Positions 14,825 to 21,835 of a stretch of 47,929 bases of DNA are shown in pieces. The stretch is from the NCBI GenBank assembly GCA_017552325.1, contig JAFZQE010000075.1:1-47929 (forward strand), given 5' to 3'. The stretch is from Oscillospiraceae bacterium (GTDB lineage: Bacteria > Bacillota > Clostridia > Oscillospirales > Oscillospiraceae). A model generated the notes under the pieces. The model made no database searches. It was not told the DNA's origin and saw only the letters and a program-made list of their open reading frames with translations. The position numbers and the translations under genes are program-made. Each line of letters starts with the position of its first letter. Within the stretch, counting starts at the first letter, position 1.

Positions 14825-16168
14825 ATGGACATCCGGAAAAAATACAGCCTCTGCGGCTGTCTTCTCGGGCTGCTGACCCTGGCGGCCCTGGTGTGGGCCT
14901 GGTGGGTGCAGCATGACTACGGCCTCTGGGGCCGCGCCGCGGCCGTCCTCAGCGCCGCGCTCTTTGCGCTGCTGGGTCTGCGCTTCGTGCCGCGCTGGGT
15001 GGATTTCTGGTCGGACGGGCCCCTGCCCGAGGCGCCGACGGACGAGGAATCGCCCCTGACCGGCCTGTGGATCTTCCTCGCGCTGCTGGTTCTTGACCTG
15101 CTGGTGCTGGCCGCCGCCTGGGGCCTGCGCGCCGCGCTCGGCCGCAGCGGCAGCTTTGCCGATTCGCTCGGCTTCTGGACGGGCACCGACAGCCAGCACT
15201 ACCTCGCCATCGCCGAGGACTGGTACCTCTCCGAGGGCGAGCTCGCCCGGCTGGTGCAGCTGGTGTTCCTGCCGGGCTATCCGGTGCTGGTGCGGCTGCT
15301 GCAGCATCTGACCGGGAACTATCTGACGGCGGGCCTGCTGCTCTCCGCGCTCTGCTTCGCCGCGGCGGGCGTCGTGTTCTACCGGCTGCTGCGCCTGGAT
15401 CTGCCGCATAAGACCGCGCTGCGCGGCGTCCTGTTCCTCTGCCTGCTGCCCGGCTCCTTTTTCTACGCCTCGCCGATGAGCGAGAGCCTGTTCCTGCTCT
15501 GCTCGGTCGCCTGCGTGTATCTCGCGCGCAGGGACCGCTGGCTGCTCGCCGGACTCTGCGGCGCCTGGGGCGCCTTCACCCGCTCGCTGGGGCTGATGCT
15601 GGTCGCGCCGCTTGTGATGGAGCTGGTCGCCGACTGCCGCCGCAAAAAGCCGACAGAGCGGCGGCTTGCGCCGCGGGTCCTCTCGATCGCGCTGATCCCG
15701 CTGGGCTTCGCGGCCTACTGCGTCGTCAATTACCTGGTCGCGGGCAATCCCTTCCAGTTCATGATCTACCAGTCGGAGCACTGGAGCCAGCACCTGGGCC
15801 TGTTTTTCAACACCGCCGCCTATCAGACGGAGCGCGCCCTGTCGAGCCTTGCCGACAAGCCGCACAACTTCCTCGGCCTCTGGCTGCCGAATCTGATCTA
15901 CGGCTTCGGCGCCCTCGCGCTGGTCGCCGCCGCGGCGAAGAAGCTGCGCGCGAGCTACACGGCCTGGTTCATCGCCTACTTCGTCGTCGCCATCGGCGCG
16001 ACCTGGCTGCTGAGCGCGCCGCGCTATCTGATGGCGATGCCGGTGCTGCCGATGACCCTGGCTCTGCTGACCGAAAAGGAGAACGCGAAAACCGCCGCCA
16101 TCGTCCCGCTGACGCTGCTGTGGCTGCTGTATTTCCTGGCGTTTCTGCAGCGCTGGCAAGTTTGGTAA
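14825..16168 (+). CDS. PIG-V/Gpi18-like integral membrane mannosyl(glycosyl)transferase family protein
   Basis: A 447-residue protein with roughly a dozen hydrophobic segments. Features of the PIG-V-related GT-C group: a first loop with FWTGTDSQHYLAIAEDWY (acidic catalytic-loop position), FLPGYPVLVRLLQHL, and FFYASPMSESLFLL, which matches the bacterial mannosyltransferase-like family. These enzymes use polyprenyl-phosphate sugars outside the membrane, but the bacterial acceptor is unknown. It is tightly linked to greA (2-nt gap) and lacks its own clear ribosome site, so translation probably depends on greA. A family R repeat follows before pgi. Confidence 0.8.
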   Translation: MDIRKKYSLCGCLLGLLTLAALVWAWWVQHDYGLWGRAAAVLSAALFALLGLRFVPRWVDFWSDGPLPEAPTDEESPLTGLWIFLALLVLDLLVLAAAWGLRAALGRSGSFADSLGFWTGTDSQHYLAIAEDWYLSEGELARLVQLVFLPGYPVLVRLLQHLTGNYLTAGLLLSALCFAAAGVVFYRLLRLDLPHKTALRGVLFLCLLPGSFFYASPMSESLFLLCSVACVYLARRDRWLLAGLCGAWGAFTRSLGLMLVAPLVMELVADCRRKKPTERRLAPRVLSIALIPLGFAAYCVVNYLVAGNPFQFMIYQSEHWSQHLGLFFNTAAYQTERALSSLADKPHNFLGLWLPNLIYGFGALALVAAAAKKLRASYTAWFIAYFVVAIGATWLLSAPRYLMAMPVLPMTLALLTEKENAKTAAIVPLTLLWLLYFLAFLQRWQVW

Positions 16169-16182
16169 AACGCTTTGTTCTC

Positions 16183-16250
16183 TGTCATTCTGAGCGAAGC
16201 GAAGAATCTTTCGGATCCTTCGACTCCGCTACGCTCCGCTCAGGATGACA
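16183..16250. repeat. Dispersed palindromic repeat, family R, copy 3
   Basis: 68 bp with TGTCATTCTGAG / CTCAGGATGACA ends and GAAGAATCTTTCGGATCCTT inside. It lies between the GT-C gene and pgi. Confidence 0.85.
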
Positions 16251-16291
16251 CAGTTTCAAGGAATTTCATTTATTTTTCACAGGAGGGCATT

Positions 16292-17569
16292 ATGGTAAAA
16301 GTTGATTATTCCGGCGCGGAGAGCTTCTTCCGCGGCAGCGGCCCCGACTTTGCGCTGGCCGCGCAGGCCCACAGGACCTTTGCGGACAAGTCCGGCGCTG
16401 GCGCCGATTTCACCGGCTGGGCGGAGCTGCCCCGCCGCATCAGGGACACCGAGCTCGACGCGATCGTGCGCACGGCGGAGCTGATCCGCAGCCGCTCGAA
16501 GGCGCTGGTCGTCATCGGCATCGGCGGCTCCTATCTGGGCGCGCGCGGCGCGATCGAGCTGCTGCGTCCCCTCCCCGGCAAGGACGACCCGAAGGTCTTC
16601 TTCGCCGGCAACGGGCTCAGCCCCGACTACCTCTGCGACGTGCTGGAGCAGCTCGGCGACATGGACTTTGACGTGAACGTCATCTCCAAATCCGGCACCA
16701 CGCTCGAGCCCGCCGTCTCCTTCCGCATCTTCCGCGAGCTGCTGGCGAAGAAGTACGGCGACAAGGCCGACGAGCACATCTTCGCCACCACCGACGCGCG
16801 CCGCGGCGCGCTCAAGTCCCTGGCCGACCAGCGCGGCTGGCCCTGCTTCGTCGTGCCCGACGATGTCGGCGGCCGTTTCAGTGTGCTGTCCGCCGTCGGC
16901 CTGCTGCCGATGGCCGTGGCCGGCATCGACGTGCGCCGCGTGATCGACGCCGCGATCGCCGAGTTCGAGGCGCTGGATCTGCGCAGCCCCGAAAACCCCG
17001 CCTGGCAGTACGCCGCGGTGCGCCAGCACCTCTACGGCACGGGCAAGACCGTCGAGATCCTCGGCTGCTACGAGCCCAGCTTCCGTTTCATGGCGGAGTG
17101 GTGGAAACAGCTCTACGGCGAGAGCGAGGGCAAGGACGGCATCGGCATCTTCCCCGCCTCGGTGGAGTTCACCGCCGACCTGCACTCGATGGGCCAGTAC
17201 ATTCAGGCCGGCCCGCGCGATCTGATGGAGACGATCGTCCGCTTCAACAAGTGCCGCAGCAGCTACGCCGTGCCCTTCGAGGCGGCGGACGCCGACGGGC
17301 TCAACTACGTCGCCGGGCGCGATCTGGCCGAGGTCTGCCGCGTGGCGGCGGACGCGGTGAAGGCCGCGCACATCGAGGGCGGCGTGCCGAACCTGGTCGT
17401 CGAGGTCGAGGAGCGCAACGAGGAGGGCTTCGCCGCCCTGGTCTGCTTCTTCGAGCTGGCCTGCGCGATCTCCGGCTACATGTCCGGGGTCAATCCCTTC
17501 GACCAGCCGGGCGTCGAGGCCTACAAGAAGAACATGTTCCGCATGCTCGGCAAACCGGGCGCGAAGTGA
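16292..17569 (+). CDS. pgi: Glucose-6-phosphate isomerase
   Basis: Pgi interconverts glucose-6-phosphate and fructose-6-phosphate. The 425-residue protein has VVIGIGGSYLGARGAIELL, the phosphate-binding VISKSGTTLEPAVSFRIF, VGGRFSVLSAVGLLPMAVAG, the catalytic Glu in QLYGESEGKDG, and the C-terminal GVNPFDQPGVEAYKKNMF with the active-site Lys. The length is slightly below the 450 residues usual in Bacilli. ATG 16292 follows AGGAGGG at 5 nt. Functionally it would take glucose phosphate from starch breakdown (right end of window) into glycolysis, although the genes are far apart. Confidence 0.97.
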   Translation: MVKVDYSGAESFFRGSGPDFALAAQAHRTFADKSGAGADFTGWAELPRRIRDTELDAIVRTAELIRSRSKALVVIGIGGSYLGARGAIELLRPLPGKDDPKVFFAGNGLSPDYLCDVLEQLGDMDFDVNVISKSGTTLEPAVSFRIFRELLAKKYGDKADEHIFATTDARRGALKSLADQRGWPCFVVPDDVGGRFSVLSAVGLLPMAVAGIDVRRVIDAAIAEFEALDLRSPENPAWQYAAVRQHLYGTGKTVEILGCYEPSFRFMAEWWKQLYGESEGKDGIGIFPASVEFTADLHSMGQYIQAGPRDLMETIVRFNKCRSSYAVPFEAADADGLNYVAGRDLAEVCRVAADAVKAAHIEGGVPNLVVEVEERNEEGFAALVCFFELACAISGYMSGVNPFDQPGVEAYKKNMFRMLGKPGAK

Positions 17570-17599
17570 ATTCGGAGTTCGGAATTCGGAATTGAATCC
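17570..17599. repeat. Degenerate TTCGGAATTCGG tandem repeat after pgi
   Basis: About two and a half imperfect units of a GAATTCGGA motif directly after the pgi stop. It begins a mosaic of unrelated short repeats running to 17812. Confidence 0.6.
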
Positions 17600-17624
17600 G
17601 TAGGGGCGGCAATCTGCCGCCCGC
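17600..17624. repeat. Family G palindromic repeat, copy 2 (diverged)
   Basis: GTAGGGGCGGCAATCTGCCGCCCGC: the same GTAGGGGCGG head as copy 3 but a different palindrome core. Confidence 0.7.
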
Positions 17625-17627
17625 AAA

Positions 17628-17657
17628 AACCCGCCCGGGAGAAATCCCGGGCGGGTT
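17628..17657 (+). terminator. Probable terminator hairpin after pgi
   Basis: A 13-bp perfect stem, AACCCGCCCGGGA, GAAA tetraloop, right arm 17645-17657. Only a weak T-run follows (CCTTAT). Confidence 0.6.
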
Positions 17658-17668
17658 CCTTATGAAAG

Positions 17669-17713
17669 GCCCCCTTGTGAAAGGGGGCTGTCGCCGCAGG
17701 CGGCTGAGGGATT
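17669..17713. repeat. Palindromic intergenic repeat (CCCCCTTGTGAAAGGGGG type)
   Basis: Two nested hairpins, CCCCCTTGTGAAAGGGGG and GCCGCAGGCGGC, followed by TGAGGGATTC. This resembles a repeat type I recall from other Oscillospirales genomes. Confidence 0.6.
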
Positions 17714-17753
17714 CAAAACCCGTAGGGACCGACGCCCTCGGCGGCCCATATAT

Positions 17754-17778
17754 GTAGGGGCGGGGCTTGCCCCGCCCG
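17754..17778. repeat. Family G palindromic repeat, copy 3
   Basis: GTAGGGGCGGGGCTTGCCCC followed by GCCCG, the inverted match of copy 1 (8750-8773). A partial relative (GTAGGGACCGACGCCCTCGG) lies at 17722-17741. Confidence 0.8.
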
Positions 17779-17782
17779 AAAG

Positions 17783-17812
17783 AAAAAACCACCGGAAAAC
17801 CGGTGGTTTTTT
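17783..17812. terminator. Bidirectional terminator between pgi and the nucleoside-recognition-type gene
   Basis: AAAAAACCACCGG, AAAA loop, CCGGTGGTTTTTT: T-runs on both strands, in the correct place for two convergent genes. Confidence 0.85.
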
Positions 17813-17829
17813 CAACTTATTCGTTTTCT

Positions 17830-19017
17830 CTATAAAATCGCGGAGAACAGCACGAAGAGCCAGTGGGCCGTGACGCCGGCGACGAGGCCGCCGATCGTGT
17901 GGCAGAGGATGGCCTTGCCGATCAGTTCCTGGCAGTCCAGGCTGTCCATCATCGAGGTGTGGGTGCTCAGATAGCCGCTCCAGCACATGCACATCGCCGT
18001 GAAGACCGCGATGTCGTTGGCGTGGATCAGCGCCTCGTCCACCAGCGTGCTCGTCACGCCCAGCGCAGCGCCCGCGGCGCCCAGCGCCGTGACCGGGACG
18101 CCGATCGCATCCGGCGAGGTGAAGCCGAACATCGGGCCCAGGATGAAGTCGATCTTGTTGGCCAGCCAGGGCAGCAGCTTGATGCCCTCGTAGGCCGAGC
18201 CCGTGTAGCCGCCCTCGGAGGGGCCGTTGGTGAGCATCATGACCAGGGTGCAGATCACCAGCACGCCGGGGACGATGCTGACGCCCATCTTGACGCCGCT
18301 GTGGCCGCCCTCGAGGATCGCCGCCATCACGCGGCTGCCGATCTTGCCGCCGCGGACCGGGCGCATCCCCGCCGGGACCTGCGATCCGGCGTTCTCGTCG
18401 GATTCCATCGGCGCCTCGGTGCCGAAGCGCTTCTTCGTGAAGATCAGCATCAGCCGGGTGCTGACGATGCTGCCCGCGATCGCGCCGACGAGGCCGAGGA
18501 TCACGGCCAGGCCGATCCGCTCCTCCGGCATGCGGATGCCCAGGCCGTACATGAAGGAGCAGACGATCAGGCCCATGCCGAAGGCGGTGCCGAGGTTCGT
18601 CAGCGCCGGGAACTGATAGGCCTTGAAGCAGCGGCGGAACTGGTGGTCGTCCGCCAGGGCGAGGATCGCGGGGTTATCCGACAGGAAGGTCGTCACGACG
18701 CCGAGCGCCGCCGCGCCGGGCAGCCCGTAGATCGGGCGCATCAGCGGCTGCAGCACGCGGTTGGCCAGCGCGACGAAGCCGAACTCGCTCAGCAGCGCCG
18801 AGATCGCGCCCATCAGCACGCAGATCGCCGTCAGATACAGCACCGTGTCGATCAGCAGGCGGTAGGCCGTGTTCATCATCGTGTTGAGCGCGTTGCCGAG
18901 GCCCATTTTGACCGCGAACATCGCAAAAATGCCGACAAAAATGACGGGAAACACAAAGGTCTCCACGCCGAGCGCCTTTTTGAAGACGGGCGCCGCCGTC
19001 TTGTTCTGTTCGTCCAT
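17830..19017 (-). CDS. Nucleoside-recognition (Gate) domain membrane protein, CD0519/CD1768-like
   Basis: A 395-residue polytopic protein with about ten membrane segments. It appears to belong to the clostridial Gate-domain membrane proteins annotated as CD0519/CD1768 family (recognised from memory). Visible features: FKKALGVETFVFPVIFVGIF, GAISALLSEFGFVALANRVL, the Gate-like PIYGLPGAAALGVVTTFLSDNPAI, and a second repeat-like half with FTSPDAIGVPVTALGAAGAA. Related Gate proteins occur in nucleoside transporters and SpoIIIAE/SpmA-type proteins; the substrate here is unknown. It reads away from feoB, with its own TTGACA/TAGAAT promoter. The start is preceded by CGGAGGATAC. Confidence 0.8.
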   Translation of the reverse strand: MDEQNKTAAPVFKKALGVETFVFPVIFVGIFAMFAVKMGLGNALNTMMNTAYRLLIDTVLYLTAICVLMGAISALLSEFGFVALANRVLQPLMRPIYGLPGAAALGVVTTFLSDNPAILALADDHQFRRCFKAYQFPALTNLGTAFGMGLIVCSFMYGLGIRMPEERIGLAVILGLVGAIAGSIVSTRLMLIFTKKRFGTEAPMESDENAGSQVPAGMRPVRGGKIGSRVMAAILEGGHSGVKMGVSIVPGVLVICTLVMMLTNGPSEGGYTGSAYEGIKLLPWLANKIDFILGPMFGFTSPDAIGVPVTALGAAGAALGVTSTLVDEALIHANDIAVFTAMCMCWSGYLSTHTSMMDSLDCQELIGKAILCHTIGGLVAGVTAHWLFVLFSAIL

Positions 19018-19118
19018 CGTCGTATCCTCCGACAGAAGCCGCGGACGGGAGCCGCCCGGGCAAAATGCGGCGCGCGGGACGCGCCGGCCGAATCACGCAA
19101 GGGGATCGATCTGTGTCC

Positions 19119-19147
19119 ATTCTATCTGTATTCCCTGCAATTGTCAA
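19119..19147 (-). promoter_or_regulatory. Sigma-A promoter of the Gate-domain membrane protein
   Basis: On the minus strand, a perfect TTGACA (19147-19142), a 17-nt spacer and TAGAAT (19124-19119). The 5' leader is about 100 nt. Confidence 0.75.
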
Positions 19148-19189
19148 TCAGCCGCCCCGGCCTTTTTCACACTTTTTCTCATCAAGGCC

Positions 19190-19218
19190 TTGACAGCGCG
19201 AAAAAAGCGGTATATAGA
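19190..19218 (+). promoter_or_regulatory. Sigma-A promoter of feoAB
   Basis: TTGACA (19190-19195), a 17-nt spacer and TATAGA (19213-19218), 49 nt before the ATG. Confidence 0.75.
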
Positions 19219-19223
19219 AGTAT

Positions 19224-19237
19224 TTAGAGATGTCTAA
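19224..19237. promoter_or_regulatory. Possible iron-regulator operator overlapping the feoAB start site
   Basis: A perfect inverted repeat TTAGA-GATG-TCTAA just downstream of the -10, where the transcription start should be. It resembles half-sites of DtxR/IdeR-type boxes (TTAGG...CCTAA). No regulator gene is nearby, so the assignment is tentative. Confidence 0.4.
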
Positions 19238-19267
19238 CCAGTTCCCCGCACAGAGGGAGGCCGAAAC

Positions 19268-21616
19268 ATGACACTGAAGGATCTGGCGATCGGCAGCAGC
19301 GCCGTCGTCACCGCGGTCGGCGGCGAGGGCGCGCTGCGGCAGCATTTTCTGGATATGGGCGTGATTCCGGGCGCGGAGCTCACGGCGGTGAAGCTCGCCC
19401 CGATGGGCGACCCGATGGAGCTGCGCCTGCACGGCTACGAGCTGACGCTGCGCCTGGCGGACGCGGAGAAGATCGAGATCGAGCCCGCCGAGCCGCGCAA
19501 GGCGGAGCCGGAGCTCTCGCGCAAGCAGAGAGAAGCGGCTCACCCCGGCCTCGGCGAGGAAGGAAAATTCCACCCGCGCGGCAGCGGCGACCCGCTCCCG
19601 GAGGGCACGGAGCTGCGCTTTGCGCTGGTGGGCAACCAGAACAGCGGCAAGACCACGCTCTTCAACCAGCTCACCGGCTCCAACCAGCACGTGGGCAACT
19701 TCCCCGGCGTGACCGTCGACCGCAAGGACGGCGTCATCCGCGGCCAGCCGAATACCCGCATCACCGACCTGCCGGGCATCTACTCGATGTCGCCGTACTC
19801 CAGCGAGGAGCTGGTCTCGCGCGACTTCGTGCTGCAGGAAAAGCCCGAGGCGATCATCAACATCGTCGACGCCACCAACATCGAGCGGAACCTGTATCTG
19901 ACGATGCAGCTGCTGGAGATGGGCATCCCGATGGTCGTGGCGCTGAACATGATGGACGAGGTCACCGGCAACGGCGGCGCGGTGGACGTAAACGCCATGG
20001 AGGAGCTGCTGGGCGTGCCGGTGGTGCCGATCTCGGCCTCGAAGAACCAGGGCGTGGACGAGCTGGTGCGCCACGCGGTGCACATCGCCAAATACCGCGA
20101 GGCGCCGCTGCGCCAGGACTTCTGCGGCCCGGACGACAAGGGCGGCGCCGTTCACCGCTGCCTGCACGCGGTCGTGCATCTGATCGAGGACCACGCATCG
20201 CGCGTCGGGCTGCCGCTGCGCTTTGCCGCGAGCAAGCTGATCGAAGGCGACGAGCGCATCCTGCGTCAGCTGGAGCTCGACCAGAACGAGAGCGAGATGC
20301 TCGAGCACATCCGCCTGCAGCTGGAAAAGGAACGCGGCCTGGACTGCAGCGCCGCGATGGCGGACATGCGCTTTTCCTTCATCGAAAAGGTCTGCTCCCG
20401 CTGCGTGACCAAGCCCCGCGAGAGCCGCGAGCACCGCCGCAGCGAGCGCATCGACCGCCTGCTGACCGGCAAATACACGGCGATCCCGATGTTCGTCGCC
20501 ATCATGGCGCTGGTCTTCTTCCTGACCTTCTTCCTGATCGGCCCTATCCTGCAGGATTGGCTGGCCGACGGGATCGAGGCGCTCGGCGCGCTGACGGAGC
20601 GCGCGATGGAGGCCGGGCAGGTCAACGCGGCGATCCGCAGCCTCGTGCTCGATGGCATTTTTGAGGGCGTCGGCAGCGTGGTCAGCTTCCTGCCGCTGAT
20701 CGTGACGCTCTTCCTCTTCCTCTCGCTGCTCGAGGACAGCGGCTACATCGCCCGCGTGGCCTTCGTGATGGACAAGCTCCTGCGCAAGATCGGCCTGTCC
20801 GGGCGCAGCATCGTGCCGATGCTGATCGGCTTCGGCTGCACGGTGCCGGCCGTCATGTCCACGCGCACCCTGCCCAGCGAGCGCGACCGCAAAATGACGA
20901 TTCTGCTCACGCCCTTCATGTCCTGCACGGCGAAGCTGCCGATCTACAGCTTCTTTGTGGCGGCCTTCTTCCCGAAAAACGGCTGGCTGATCATCACGGG
21001 GCTCTATCTGCTGGGCATCGTGACGGGCGTGCTGGTCGCGCTGCTGTACAAGAAGACCCTTTTCCGGGGCGAGGCCGTCCCCTTCGTGATGGAGCTGCCG
21101 AACTACCGCCTCCCCAGCCTGCGCAACGTCCTGCAGCTGCTGTGGGAAAAGGCCAAGGATTTCCTGCAGCGCGCCTTCTCGGTGATCCTGATCGCGACGA
21201 TCGTCGTCTGGTTCCTGCAGAGCTTCGACTTCGGCTTCAACCTCGTGGATGACTCCCACGACAGCATCCTCGCCGCCCTGTCCGGCCTGCTGGTGCCGCT
21301 GTTCCGGCCCGTCGGCCTCGGCGACTGGCGGATCGTCACCTCGCTGATCAGCGGCTTTATGGCCAAGGAGAGCGTCGTGAGCGTGATGGAGATCCTCTTT
21401 GCAGAGCAGGGCGTGAGCGCGGCGCTCAGCACGCTGACGGCGGCCTCCCTGCTGGTCTTCAGCCTGCTGTACACGCCCTGCGTGGCGGCCATCGCCTCCG
21501 TCCGGCGCGAGCTCGGGCGGCGCTGGGCGCTGTACGTTGTGCTGTGGCAGTGCGGCGTCGCCTGGCTCGCGGCGCTGATCGTACGGCTCGTCGGGCTGCT
21601 GCTGGGAGGGGGCTGA
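19268..21616 (+). CDS. feoB: Ferrous iron transporter: FeoA domain fused to FeoB
   Basis: FeoB imports Fe2+ under low-oxygen conditions; FeoA is its small SH3-like partner. In this 782-residue protein residues 1-75 are FeoA (LKDLAIGSSAVVTAVGG, LDMGVIPGAELTAVKLAP), followed by a charged linker of about 40 residues. FeoB then begins with G1 GNQNSGKTTLFNQL (about 122-135), G2 NFPGVTVDRK, G3 DLPGIYSM and G4 LNMMDE. The membrane part carries the pore motif IGFGCTVPAVMSTRTL with its Cys and a second Gate repeat near the C-terminus. Start ATG 19268 follows GGGAGG. A small Cys-rich membrane protein follows by 4 nt, as in many feo operons. Confidence 0.96.
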   Translation: MTLKDLAIGSSAVVTAVGGEGALRQHFLDMGVIPGAELTAVKLAPMGDPMELRLHGYELTLRLADAEKIEIEPAEPRKAEPELSRKQREAAHPGLGEEGKFHPRGSGDPLPEGTELRFALVGNQNSGKTTLFNQLTGSNQHVGNFPGVTVDRKDGVIRGQPNTRITDLPGIYSMSPYSSEELVSRDFVLQEKPEAIINIVDATNIERNLYLTMQLLEMGIPMVVALNMMDEVTGNGGAVDVNAMEELLGVPVVPISASKNQGVDELVRHAVHIAKYREAPLRQDFCGPDDKGGAVHRCLHAVVHLIEDHASRVGLPLRFAASKLIEGDERILRQLELDQNESEMLEHIRLQLEKERGLDCSAAMADMRFSFIEKVCSRCVTKPRESREHRRSERIDRLLTGKYTAIPMFVAIMALVFFLTFFLIGPILQDWLADGIEALGALTERAMEAGQVNAAIRSLVLDGIFEGVGSVVSFLPLIVTLFLFLSLLEDSGYIARVAFVMDKLLRKIGLSGRSIVPMLIGFGCTVPAVMSTRTLPSERDRKMTILLTPFMSCTAKLPIYSFFVAAFFPKNGWLIITGLYLLGIVTGVLVALLYKKTLFRGEAVPFVMELPNYRLPSLRNVLQLLWEKAKDFLQRAFSVILIATIVVWFLQSFDFGFNLVDDSHDSILAALSGLLVPLFRPVGLGDWRIVTSLISGFMAKESVVSVMEILFAEQGVSAALSTLTAASLLVFSLLYTPCVAAIASVRRELGRRWALYVVLWQCGVAWLAALIVRLVGLLLGGG

Positions 21617-21620
21617 GCGC

Positions 21621-21788
21621 GTGAACGGCTGGGATATCCTGATCCTGCTCGCCGTCGCCGCGCTGGTCTTCCTCGCCGTCCGCGCGATCCGCGGCGGCAG
21701 GGCCGGCGGCTGTCACGACTGCTCCGGCTGCACCGGCGACTGCGCCTCCTGCGGCAAAAGCTGCGGCTGCAAAGAGAAAAAGAGATAG
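21621..21788 (+). CDS. FeoB-associated Cys-rich membrane protein
   Basis: A 55-residue protein starting at GTG 21621, 4 nt after feoB, with GGGAGGGGGC inside the feoB end as ribosome site. One N-terminal membrane helix (WDILILLAVAALVFLAVRAI) is followed by a Gly/Arg turn and a tail with seven Cys (CHDCSGCTGDCASCGKSCGC) and a basic end. This matches the small Cys-rich Feo partner proteins that accompany feoB in Firmicutes (FeoB-associated Cys-rich / virus attachment p12-like). It may bind Fe2+ or support FeoB assembly; the role is inferred from context. Its stop lies inside the terminator stem. Confidence 0.85.
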   Translation: MNGWDILILLAVAALVFLAVRAIRGGRAGGCHDCSGCTGDCASCGKSCGCKEKKR

Positions 21789-21816
21789 TCTGCAACATGG
21801 CAGACTATCTCTTTTT
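21777..21816. terminator. Bidirectional terminator between feo operon and permease gene
   Basis: A 17-bp perfect stem, AAAAAGAGATAGTCTGC, 6-nt loop AACATG, right arm ending CTCTTTTT. It contains the stop codon of the Cys-rich gene and serves both convergent transcripts. Confidence 0.9.
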
Positions 21817-21835
21817 CTCGGTCTCTGACGGGCTC

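Noticed and set aside
8750-17778. Family G palindromes as intrinsic terminators
   Set aside because: They lack a following T-run and occur next to separate, better terminators, so they are listed as repeats.
19148-21259. Long minus-strand open frame (703 codons) opposite feoB
   Set aside because: Shadow of feoB codon bias: no ribosome site, no recognisable domain, runs through the feoAB promoter.
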